NCBI GenBank assembly: GCA_964247055.1
Contig: OZ176053.1
Span: forward strand, 5,642,001-5,706,000
Reading direction: 5' to 3'
DNA from: Paragordius varius
Lineage: Eukaryota > Nematomorpha
DNA: 64,000 nucleotides
Shown here: positions 13,330 to 25,300 of the stretch, piece by piece
Position numbering within the stretch: the stretch's first letter is position 1
How the letters are laid out: every line of letters starts with the position of its first letter
Position numbers and translations under genes: made by a program
Notes under the pieces: generated by a model
Database searches by the model: none
The model's input: the letters and a program-made list of their open reading frames with translations, nothing else
What the model was told of the DNA's origin: nothing

Positions 13330-13560
13330 TTAAATTCTACCTGAGTGGCGTACACTGGGCAGGGAAACGCTAAGTTTGAGCCTATTACTTTTTGGGATTT
13401 TAGTTTTTTTGTAATCATTTCTAAAACGTATTTTTGTTTATTGAACCATATTAAATAACACATAGTATTAATGGTAATGACAAGGTTTTAAACAAACAGG
13501 ATTTCATAGGGCAGTCCCTCTCAAATATCCTGTGTCTTATACTCTATTATTAGATTAAAA
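13330..13560 (-). mobile_element. LINE (non-LTR retrotransposon) fragment
   Basis: On the minus strand, EGLPYEI is preceded by a decayed copy of IDYITKDIR and followed by FPCPVYATQVEFNLLC, both matching the LINE at 15950-16990 (EGLPYEILYADD and FPCPVCTTEVKLNSLC). The nucleotide match near 13345 (GTGGCGTACACTGGGCA against GTGGTGCACACTGGGCA) confirms a second, older copy. Only about 230 bp remain and the frame is interrupted. Confidence 0.65.
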
Positions 13561-13952
13561 AGTTGTGGATAGCACTGAATCCTGGTTACAGTATTTATTT
13601 TGAGTTTTTTGTATATAAAATATTACAGCCGGTTGAGATAGATGACTATATTAAATTTTTTGTCTCTTCGACTAAATAGTTGGGACGATAGAATTCTAAA
13701 TAAAGGTTTTTTAAACTCATAACTCTTTCAAAATCCCCCAAAAAATTGTAAAGTTGATGTTGTTTTGATAGATATAGATTCCGTTTATAATGAATGTTGC
13801 TTCAATTTTTACCAGATAAGGAGGCAATATATTGGATTTTTAAAATGGGCTGATAACCCGATTTATCAGACATGCAAATATTTTCAACATGCTCAAAAAG
13901 CTTTAACATAACAGTCCTCTTAGAAGGCAGTAATGTACATCTAGGTATGTAC

Positions 13953-14540
13953 CAGGGCTTCGAACCGGAAGGTTCCTGAGATTTTAGCAGGAACTGAAAC
14001 CCTTTGGTCGGAACCAACCCTTTTCCGGTTCTACTTGCGCGGGAATCACGCCGGTTCCATTTACGAATTTTTAGGAACAAACCCTGCTGCACCTCCAAAA
14101 TAAGTGGTCCATATGCTTTATTTTTGAAAAATAAAAATTATCGTATTTTGTTTGTATGATACTATTTTTGATCTCCATCAAAACGAGAAGCTTTTCCAGG
14201 CTAATTTTTATATTTTCAGATTTGAGAAGTAATCTGACAATCGAATTTATTAATCATTCATTAAAAGTTAATTAAAGTTTACCTACATAGATGGTTACCA
14301 CAAATAGAGTTCTCACCTCTTTTTGTACCTATTTGCTATTTAATTTTACTAATAAATTATGTTTTGATGGGAATTGCTGATATTTTGAATTTTATAATTA
14401 AATTATTGAGTAAAAATCATTCAAGAAAAGACAACAACCAAAATAACCAAGAAACCGCTCCCGAAATCGTTAAATTTCTATAGCAACCCGGTTGGGGTTT
14501 AACCGGAAACATCCCGGTTTCATTTTAAATTTCTTAACGG
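13953..14540. mobile_element. CAGGG-ended, GGAACCGG-rich element, degraded copy
   Basis: Begins CAGGGCTTCGAACCGGAAGG and carries repeated GGAACC/GGTTCC blocks over 150 bp. After about 330 bp of plain sequence the same blocks recur inverted (AACCCGGTTGGGGTTTAACC, CCGGAAACATCCCGGTT). The arrangement and the first bases match the better copy at 55980-56905. The right tip is not recognisable. Short open frames across it are composition artefacts. Confidence 0.6.
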
Positions 14541-15374
14541 CCAATTTGACGCTAAAAAACATTCATCTTTTAAAATTTCATTTTGAATGATTTATAACAG
14601 TGGTACTCAACAAAAATTTTGAAGGGCCAAACAGAAATATTTCTAGCACATATTCAGAAATTTATACTCTAAATAATAAAAATTAAATCAATAATATGGA
14701 GAATAAAAGGACTTTTAGGTCCGCGGTTATACCACTGGGTTATATATATATATATATATATATTAATTGATAAAATATTTAATTTTATAGTGGAACAATT
14801 AAAATCAAAATATTAGAATAGAAAACCTTTTTTATCCCATAGCTAATTTCAGCAGCATAAATTAAAGTGTTAAAAATATGATGACATATAATTATATATT
14901 TTGTAAAAGTTGCATAAAAAATGTCACAAAGGTTGTTTTATTTCGGACAAAACAAAAATTATCTAATAATCTCTGGTTGTGTCTGCACGAAATCCTGATT
15001 ATTTTTTAAAATTTATTTATTAGTTTTCAATTTTTGGATTATGTTTTCCATCTTTTGGGCATTACATCCATTTTACTTTATACTTTTTTTTTGTATTTTA
15101 ATGAACAATTTTTTTTGCACTATACTTTATGATTTAATAAAAAAAATATCCACAACAATTAGGCAAAACGAAATACCATTTATTTAATATTTATTGTCTA
15201 TAAATATGAATATTTATTTATTTCTTAGCGGATGTAGGTGTCCGACGCGTTAGCTTAGGTGAAACGGATTGAGAGCTCTTTTTGTCTATAATTTTTGACA
15301 ATAAAATAAAAATATATATCATTCATATGACAAAACAATTTTAATAATTTAAAAAACTATAGTCTTTTTTTTCA

Positions 15375-18300
15375 TTATAATTGCAATTGTATATTACTAA
15401 TTAAATCAAGCGTCTCCTTAGGTAACCAATCTAAATCAACACCCTCAAGATTGGATTGTGTTCCCATTTCAATGTTACGACGAACATTTTGCGTTGCGTT
15501 CGATTTTCCACTTGTACTGTGAAGTGATGATCCTAACTTTCTTTTCTATATCAAAAAATGTATGAAATAAGTCTGAATTATATAAACATAAACGCCAAAA
15601 ATTCAAAATTTGACTTCATATTATATTGCACCTTTCTAAAATCTAAAAACCATGTCTATAGAATCATTATTATAAACTCGTACAAAATTAAATCCCTCTT
15701 TATAAGCATGCCAATTGAATAATATTTCTAAAAATAAAAATAAAGTCTAGGCCGATTTTTACCAATTATGGAGAATTATTATATTCAAACATCAAGCCAA
15801 AAAATGAAAGTATGGTACCAAACAAAGTAAATTATTTTTATATTATATTCATATAGATATGGTATAAGGTTAAAACAATTGAGAATAAATCTTTTGTCAA
15901 AGTATATAAGTTCAATCTATTAATCATAGTTTAACAATAATATTTGTATATATATCCATCCATCCATTTTAGGTACCAGGGTATCTGGGGTTTCCATGCA
16001 CAAACTTTCTGAACAATGTTCTATCAAAGACTTGTTCGTGTTCAATATTGAAGTGTGATAGATCTTGGGTCAGCTGTTTGGACCATGTGAGTTTAGGGCG
16101 GCCTTTTCTCTTTGGGCCGGGTATATTTAAATGTTGTATTTTTTGTACCCAGTTATCGGAATTCATACGTTGAATATGTCCGTAATATCGCAATCGATTG
16201 CGCTGAATGAATAGAGCTATGGGTTTATCTTCTTCTATGGTATTATCAAAATTATTGTTGCAGATTTTGAGCATGTGATTTTTAGCTCTAGTAAGTCTAT
16301 TTAGGTCTGTTGCTGTAAGGGCCCAGGTTTTAGCGTATGTCATAGCTGGTCCTATTCCTATTTTGTAAATCTTTAGCTTATGTTTCGATTTGATATTTTT
16401 ATTAGTTAAAATATATTTTAATTGATTGAATTTGGCCCATCCTTGTCTGATTCTATGAGCAATGGCATCCCTCAAAGAACCATCAGATGCTATATAATCG
16501 CCCAGATATGGAAAAGATGTTACAACTTCTAGTTTGTCTCCATTAAAGTATTCGATATTGGCAGTGGTATTAAAGCACATGGTGTGCAGATAAAATTATT
16601 ATTATTAATTAACTTTCCTTTTATGTTGGAACGTTTTTTATGGTCTGCATTTTGTACAACAAAGTGAGTTTAGTTTTACCTCAGTGGTGCACACTGGGCA
16701 TGGGAATTTTATAGTTTTATGTTCATCTCCTGTGATTAGAATTTTAGTTTTGTTTGTATTGATTAAGACCGTGTTTATGTAATTGTTTTGACCATAGTAG
16801 ATATTTATTTTCGAGTATTGAAATATCTTCTGCAGTGATTATGAGGTCGTCTGCGTAAAGAATTTCATATGGGAGACCTTCTCTAATATCTTTTGTTATG
16901 TAATCAATTATAGCTATAAAAAGAAGTTAGCTAAGGACAGACCCCTGATGCAGCCCTGTATTTATACTAAAATACTCTAGAAAAATTTAGATTTTTCTTC
17001 ACACAAGCTAAATATTTCAGGCAATACTGATTAACAATCGCGTCAAAAACAAATATCTTAGAATTATTTGGGTTATAATAATTTACAGTATGCATTACAT
17101 TGGATGCTTATTTCACACCATATGGACAATTTGCAACACAATAGTGTATGGAGACAACAAAATGTTAAAAAAAATTATTTCCTTTCTTTTTTCCATACAT
17201 TATTGTGTTCCCAACTAGAGTGCGAAATAAGCAACCATTAAAATGCATACTGTAACTGTCACAACTAGGATTAAATCTGATGAATACATATAATTAGACT
17301 TTAATTACCTTTAAACATAACCAGCCAAAATTCTTTTAGCATTCGACGATAATGTAATATAGGATAAAAATAAAAAATGGTGTAAAACCATTATTTAAAA
17401 ATTTAAATATAAATTGATTTTGTTTTGTTTAACTTAGTCACATAAGTATATTTGTTTATAAAAATGGATTTATAAACGGTAAAAAACCTAAACCCTATAT
17501 TTTTGCATCTAGTAACCTTGTAAATCATGATAATATTATCATTTAATTGGGTAAAAAACGCTATAAAATAAGGGACTTACACCCCATGTGGTAACAAAAT
17601 TTTGAAGGAAAAGAGCCAACAAAACAACACAACCAGCCATCAAAAGGTAAAGGAAAAATCTAAATATATTTGATTAATAATTTGCTATAATCAATATTTT
17701 TCAAAATATTTAATCCTGATATATAATTAAATTATAAAAATTATACGTTTGGCCATCTAATCCAGTTTCCAATTCAGTAAATTGTATAGTCTGATTGAAC
17801 GCAGTGGTTACATATTGTGTCGAATTCTTTTTTATAAAATAAAATAAATATTTAAGATTTAGCAAATATCGTTACATTACTTGATTAAAGTTTGCTATTT
17901 AAAAAAAAGAGTCTATAATTGGGTGAATTTACATAAAGAGTTTTTGGTTATTTTCATAAAATTTAAACGGTACTATATAACGATAATTTTAGTTTATACT
18001 TTATGGTAAAATTTTGAATTATTTAGCCACAAATATTTTGACTTGAAAATTGGATAACACATTGCAGATAAGTTCTAAGGATTAAATAATGCTTTTATAT
18101 AAAATCATTAGTTTTTAATTTCAAAATCAGGGTAAAACTTCAAAAATGAATAAATTTATAAAATCAATTTTCTATGACACAATACAAAGTTAAAAAAATA
18201 AAAATATAGCGTAAGTAAATGCCAAAAATAAAAATATAAATGCAAAATTATTAAAGGTTAGATTGTATTGCATATTAATTCACAATAATTTAAAACTATT

Positions 18301-19243
18301 AAAAACCCAAAACCAAATGAAAAATACCAAATGCTCAAAATCACAAAGTTTAATCTGTTTAAAAATTTATTTTTAATATTCAAAAACTAAGAACTACTAA
18401 ACATAACCCCAAAACCAAACGTTTTAAATAAAGCGTAAAAAGTTTAATTACAGAGTCTCGAAATACAGCTTGAATGACCAATGTGAAGGGGCGATTGGAA
18501 AGTTGCTCACTAACACGAAATGTATAATCAAAAACTGACCGAACACCCCGGGGTATGCGATGAAAATCGGACGGAGCCAAGGACCAATAATTAAAGTGTT
18601 TGCCATCAAAATGTCCGCTTGGTGTAAGAAATTTCGTGTTTGAAAAGTAGAGTTTTGATGTAAAATTTTGAATGAAAAATGTTTGATCTTGTGGATACCG
18701 AATACTGCCTTCTATGCGTTCAACGTAGATATCTGATGGGGAGGATGCATCATTTTCCAGGGATACTAGCATTGAAATTGGTGTATTGGTGGGCATTTCT
18801 ATTAAGGTAATTAATTTTATAAATTACAAGATGAAAATAAGATTAACAGTATAAATTTTATAGGTACAAAAGGGATAAAATACATCTGTTCAAGACTGAA
18901 CGTGACAATGAAAAAAATGTGCCAATATTATAATTTAATCAGTATTTATAGCAAATATAAAATTAAAAATAACTGTAAATACCTGATTCTTTATTTAAAT
19001 TCGGACTCGTAAAGACATATTTTGCATAAATGTGGTGAGGTATGTTCCTTTTAAGGTCTTCATCCATAAACTAATGTAAATAATATAAAATTAGTACCTG
19101 ATCTGATTCTGATTTTAAAGTTGGTTCTTCATCAGTGACGACGACATCTTCAGGACCACAAATTGTACCAACAATTTTACAACCTATTAATATTTAACTA
19201 AAACCATACTTAATATTAAAAAGAGTATAATTTTGCAAGCCAT
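15375..19243 (-). CDS. SSR1: Translocon-associated protein subunit alpha (TRAP-alpha)
   Basis: ER-membrane subunit of the TRAP complex, which sits beside Sec61 and helps insert secretory proteins. Seven exons join in phase to 294 residues: 19243-19210, 19183-19098, 19070-18983, 18798-18452, 17826-17747, 17659-17581, 15545-15375. A signal peptide (MACKIILFLILS) is split by a 26-nt intron. The luminal domain holds SIRYPQDQTFFIQNFTSKLY (human [20 protein letters not shown]) and FNQTIQFTELETGLDG; a transmembrane segment lies at about 212-235. The cytosolic tail keeps KRKLG and EMGTQSNLEGVDLDWLPKETL (human [20 protein letters not shown]). The acidic N-terminal region is much shorter than in vertebrates, and about 25 extra residues sit between FTSKLY and the FDYTFRV strand. 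It is transcribed divergently from TSR1, and a LINE sits in the last intron in the same orientation. Confidence 0.93.
15950..16990 (-). mobile_element. LINE (non-LTR retrotransposon) 3' half inside the last SSR1 intron
   Basis: Minus strand. The reverse-transcriptase segment reads TGLHQGSVLS, then EGLPYEILYADDLIITAED with the catalytic YADD, followed by a zinc-knuckle-like FPCPVCTTEVKLNSLCC stretch. An uninterrupted 203-residue C-terminal frame at 16580-15969 contains FPYLGDYIASDGSLRDAIAHR and RNRLRYYGHIQRMNSDNW, the usual post-RT block of animal endonuclease/reverse-transcriptase elements. At least one stop interrupts the RT part and the endonuclease half is absent, so the copy is 5'-truncated and dead. 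A short (ATGG)n tail at about 15955-15967 marks the 3' end. I cannot assign a clade with certainty. Confidence 0.85.
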
Positions 19244-19329
19244 ATATGCACAACGATTGACCACGTTATATATATTGAAAAAAATTATACGGAAAAAGAT
19301 ATTTCATATGATCAATTAAATTTTCCAGC
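19244..19329. promoter_or_regulatory. Putative bidirectional promoter between SSR1 and TSR1
   Basis: Only 86 bp separate the start codons of two divergently transcribed housekeeping genes, so both promoters must lie here or inside the genes. The interval holds TATATATATTGAAAAAAATT and, directly before the TSR1 ATG, the acceptor-like TTTTCCAG. Confidence 0.6.
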
Positions 19330-22300
19330 ATGGTTAAATCAAAATCCCTACATCACACCGGTCCATTTAAACAAATTAATAAGAAGCACAAATCACGATT
19401 TGCTAATCGAAAAGAAAAGAAGATTTATAAACACAAACGTATATTTAATGTTTTAATGCTTTAGCCCTAAACCATACAAAAAAGCTAAAAAAATCTTTGT
19501 CAAAAGATGTTAAAGTTAATCAAGTATATACTTAATTTTATATTGCCAAGGCTACACAAGAACGGATTAAAAAAATATCTTCTTCGAAATCTATACAAAA
19601 GTTACAGGAAGGGATGGATTTTAAAATGGTTTTTTTGTAAAGGATATAATTTTAGGCCATAGTTCCGTTGTTTCAGACCTTTGATTGTGCAACAATCGAA
19701 AAATTTGTTAATCTGAATTCCATAATTAAAATAAGTGATACAAAATATCACTTAGTACATGGGAAAATAAATTGTTACATCAATATTTTGGATTACAACG
19801 TTCTTAAATCAAATTTATTTGATGCTTTAGATGTTTTGCGGGTAATTTTGATTTATTAAAATTATATATTAAAAGTAGCTTTTGATCGTTTAATTTAGAA
19901 TTATCCTATTAATAAATTCATATCATTGATCCGCACATTAATTGATACCACTGATCGTGTTTTTAATATGTTTTGTCAAATTGGTTTTAATTAACGCGGT
20001 GTTTTTCATTATAGTAACCTATTATATTAAACAGCATTGCCTTTAAAATATCGAATATTTTATGATTTTTACAAAAGGATAATAGCAATTATTATTGATC
20101 CTAATCAAATTGTTTGAAAAAATTGAAATTCATAAGATAAATTTTATTGATAACAATATTTTAAATCCGTCATCAGAGTTTCATCAATATACATAATCAG
20201 ATAAAATTAATTTTGGATTTTTTATTGGAACTCTTTGTTATTTTCAACTCTCAAATGATTTTAGAATATTAATTTAGAATAAGCCTATATTTTGGATTAT
20301 TGCTATTTTAATATTGTCCTGTACGGGGAATTTGTCTTCATTTGATAAATTAATATAATTCAACCTTATTTATATTTATTGATTCTCTTTATAAAATTTT
20401 TTTCCCTTTTTTTTTATATACAGGTTATGGATTACATAATTTTCATTTTACCACCCACGTCCTTAAATTTAGACAAAAGTATGAATCTTATAAACACACA
20501 TTTTTTGGAATGCGCACTGGTTCAAGGGATAACATCCAACATAGTTTTTGCTTATGAGGTTTTTTTTCAAAACTTTTTTTTAATTATGTTGAAATGTTTT
20601 AAAACATAATTTTGGACAATATAGGGTGATTTGCTGGATGATGATACATTGTCCCAAAAATCGATGAGTTTCCGAGATAGTTATAAGAAAGGATATGCCA
20701 GATTGTATCAAGAATTGTTGCAAAAATAGTAATAATTTTAGATGCTATTTACCATTTTTTATTCAACTATTATTATTATTATTATTATTTAACAACTAAT
20801 AGCTTACCCCAACCAAAAATTATGAGTATGGATAGAATCGAAACAAATTTAGCCAATTTTTATCGTCAGGTAATTCAATCAAAACGTAAAAATGTTCAAT
20901 GGATACAGGAGAGGCCCGTATTTATCATTGATGATGTATCAGAGGTTAATATTTATTTATTTAAAGTGCTATGGAAAATGTTTTGGTTTATTATGGATTT
21001 AAATATGTGAAGGTTACTTTGTATAACATTTAAACATCTTAAAAGTTATACTTTATTCAATTATATGAATCCTGCTTTATTTTATAGTTACATATTATAT
21101 TTGCTTTCTATGATGTATACAGATTTAAAAATTTCCACTTTACATTTTTATATTATCGGGTAAAGCTTGTTAATAATTGTTTTAACTACATAACCAGTTT
21201 TTGCATAATTTTAGTTATGACCATTAGAATTTAAATTATCACAATTTTGCTCTTTATTTTTACTTTTACTAAACACTTAGTCAAAATATTTTTGTTTTGT
21301 TTTAAGCTTAGTTATGAAACTAGAGGCAAATCTAAACTCTTTTGACCGCAATTCGATTTTATTGAATAATGGTATATCTTATTGATGGGTATATTTTTTT
21401 CTGAGAGAAGTGCTTATAAACAAAATCCATTTTTTGATGCAATTGGTATGGATTTTTTTTAAAAAATTGTTGTATTTTTAAATATCAATTTTAATCTAAA
21501 TTTGCCATACTTTTGTTTTTAAAGATGTATATAATATTTTTCACTACAAAATGGTGCAATATTAAGCGATATAGGATAGGTTAACTGCGAAGATAACCGT
21601 ATCGGGTGCATTATGAATAGAAGTCAGAACATAAACTCCGCCGTGTATTTTTTATTAGGCAGATTGAAATTTAAAGTGGAACAAATCCTCACGTGTTCGT
21701 GAATAGTGCATTGAATTCGACAAATATGGTCCACAGATAAATCTCTCAAAAACAAAAACATAGCGAATTAACTGCTAACGATTTTGTTAGTAACTCTCAA
21801 TGGACATTCTATCGAAATAATAAATAATTACACATATCTCTAGATACGGAACAATAATAACTGTACACACAAGATAAACATAAAAAATCTATAGCCAAAA
21901 CGACCAAATATAATTACTATAAAATTTGGGCTTTCCAGGATGTCAGTTTAAAAATAAAAATTCAACTTGCCAATGTTTTCTCAGGTTTAAAGACTCTGAA
22001 ATCCGGCAAACGGATAATAAATTCTTTTTATGGGTTTGGAGAAAATCTTCAAATCAATCGATTGGTATCATAAAATAATTCATTACTTGGCATGTACATG
22101 CGCACCAAATTATCCCACTTTGGCCACATTACATCTAACTCATTGGAATAGTCTTTGATATTGAGAAACGTAAAGAAGCCGAAAAGAACAAGGTAGATTG
22201 ACAATATTCTAAAAGAAACCAATGTTGGATGAACTAAAGATTAAACTAGAAACAGCAATTATTACAGAAATTTTATTTACAATATTTCACAAAGTCGACC

Positions 22301-25300
22301 TTGACGTAGCCCACATCCATACATCCAAATATAAATCATGTTTGCGTTTTATTTATTTGTTAATATTCGATGTTTTAAAATATTGCGTTATTTATGCATT
22401 CATAGGATTAGGTGCCCATTTCTATAATAGTAATAGTACTAATAAATAGCTGTGACATATAAATAGCAGGCTATTGAAGTAGATGATTAATACAAATATC
22501 AAAGAAAGTCAATTTGTTGGTTCATTGATATAGTGAACTTTGAAAAAAGCCAATATGTTAGAATTAAGAAATATAACTAACTATCCTCGGTTGGTCGATA
22601 TAAAAATGCCAAAAATTTATACATATGTAGTTAGTGAAAAAAGGATATTTTGATGCTAACAACATCATATGTATGCTTTCACGATTTTTAATTTTTTTAT
22701 AATTAAAGTTTTATTAGTCAACTTTAAATAAATTTTATATTATATTTATTGATTGTTATATTTAGAATGGTGAAAAGGTAACATTACATGGTCATATACA
22801 TTCTGTCAATAAACCTATACTACCTGGTCAAACCATACACATCCCTGCTTTACAATGTGAAAATTATAAGGATGGCAAAGAGCCGATAAATGATTTTATA
22901 GTTGATTCTGTCTGTTTTTCAAACAATGCCACTACCGTATCAGAAATCATGGATGATGCATCATTATATCAAAATGTATTGCGTTTTAGTTTTAGTTTTT
23001 AGTTAATTGCTAACATTTTTTTAGAATTACAGTACTGTATGGTAAATACAAAAAATTTCAAAATTTAATAGGCAAGATTAATGTTAAATATAGGGTGGAA
23101 AACGTTTATTTGTCACCATTTTGTTTTATACCATACTATATAAATTTTTTAACGCCGTATAATTTTGAATAAAGTATGTTTGAACTTTTAAATTACATTC
23201 AAATTTAAATTTTGGATTTTACTATAGACGGAAATGACGATTAATGAAGAATTAAAAGAGTTTTGGGGATTGTATACGGCTCAACAATATAGCAAAAATA
23301 AAAGCACTCCTCTGAATGATAATAAAATAAATGGAGAAACTGTATTAGATAAGCATAATATCGATAAAGACACCGATATTACCCTTACAGAAAAACGAGT
23401 CAAATTCCAAAATGATCAAGGTTCAGAATCGGTCCAAATGGAACATGATATTGAGGTTTTTTCAAAAAAAGATTACATATTAGGGATTGATTTTGCGCGT
23501 TTTTTGATAATTAAATATACATCTATATTGTTTGAATTCTAAATTTTTAAAATACAATAAAAATTCAATAATAAAAACATAGGAAAAAGATTCTATAAAA
23601 AAAATTTCTAGGTATTTTTATATCACTGTTTTTACATCCTATTCTTTTGTTACCTAAACGATTTGATTTGTAAAAATGGCTCAAACATTTTGTTTTCATA
23701 AAAATATAGACTCTTATACATTTTGTCGTTTTTTAATTTTTGTTTTTGCTGTTATAACTTTTATCAAAGTCGATTTTTGTCTGTGGTTTATTTAGACCAG
23801 CTTGTACGGTTAGGTATCAGGGATATCGACCCTTGTATTGTAAGTTTGGTTTTATTAATTATTTATCCAGCCAATTTTGCGCCTACTGCGTTTTCTGGAA
23901 CTTATTTTCTTGTGAACTGCCAGGTTTTTGGTTCTAGTGACATGAATGAAAGAAAGATTCATTTGAAACATGAGGCAAATTGAGATATGGGTTTGATTTT
24001 GTGAAGAATTTCGGTGTTTTTAATTTTATCTTTTAGTTGCTTTTTTTAACACCACATTCCGAAAGCATTAATATATCTTTCATGCCCCTTCGTTAGTGTT
24101 CAACCGCCGGAGCGGCATGCTTGGAAAAATTAGAAATCTGATTAACCTGATTATGGTTTTGATATGATGTCTTGTGATGACCATTTAATATACTTTATCA
24201 TATTCGCTTTCCCTATTACTATTATACTGATGACCGAGGTACTATTATTAGCTATATTGATAAGACTGCCGGTGCAAATGTACTATGGAATTACAAAAAT
24301 TCGATTATCCATGAATGTTAGGATATTGTATCGATTTTGTGAGTTTATATGCATAATTTCTCTGTAAATAATTAATAATTTGACCAAATTTACATCGTTG
24401 AATTGTAACAAGAGTTTTATCTCGAGGTTGTCAAATGAGTTTAACTATGGTGTCGTTTGTGTAGTGGAGTGACCGATTGTATTATCGGCAATTTTTATGC
24501 CAAACGATTTATCCATAATATTTCGTATGATGAGCCCAATGCAAATGTTGAAAAAAATTGGTGAGAGGATTCACCCTTGTCGCAATCCGTTGTTCATTGG
24601 TACCCAGTTGTTTGTACCGTATGAAGTCGATAATATAATTGAATTCGAATATACGGATTAAATTATTTTCATTGAATGCTTTTATATTCCGATTTGAGAT
24701 AGTGCCTTCCAGAGAATCTCTTGCCGGACACTCTCAACGGCTTTTGTGTTGGTTTCGTTTTGGAATTTAATTTGTTTTTGAAGATCCAACGTAATTTGGA
24801 AATTATATCTTTACACATGTGATTTCCTCTAGTTCGGATTTCACCATGGATGCCTTTTAAGGTGATGAAACTCAGCATCCACATATTAGGGATCTACAAA
24901 TACACATTCCTTAAATCGTCATATTGAATATTATAATCACATCATAGTCACTAAACCCTCAAACGTGATGGATTGGCCCTAATAAACAATATACAATCAT
25001 AATTTCTAATATACTCAGCGATCTTATAAACTAATCCGATTTTAAATATTCCAAGTATTTATTACGCAGCTTTTATAAGGTACCTAATATAATTTTATAA
25101 TGGGTGACTTTAACGCAATCATTGTGATGGTCAATACGTAGCAAATAACTGGAGGAAAAGGACTTGGTTATAGAGTTTTTTCGGAAACACACCATGTATT
25201 TCAAATTTTTTTCATAAAACCAAAAGGCGCTCCTATACAATGAACTTCACCATGCAGAAAACAAAGGTATCAAAATAATATTATCCTCCTTGGGATGCAA

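Larger units (their letters stand above)
11507..15374. other. Intergenic 3.9 kb between two minus-strand genes
   Basis: No exon that I can defend. It holds a LINE fragment (about 13330-13560) and a GGAACCGG-rich element (13953-14540), described separately. 11.9-13.1 kb is plain AT-rich sequence with nothing visible. Confidence 0.55.

Noticed and set aside
13802-14098. 98-residue open frame
   Set aside because: It crosses the GGAACCGG repeat array of a transposon fragment; the amino-acid pattern is that of the repeat.
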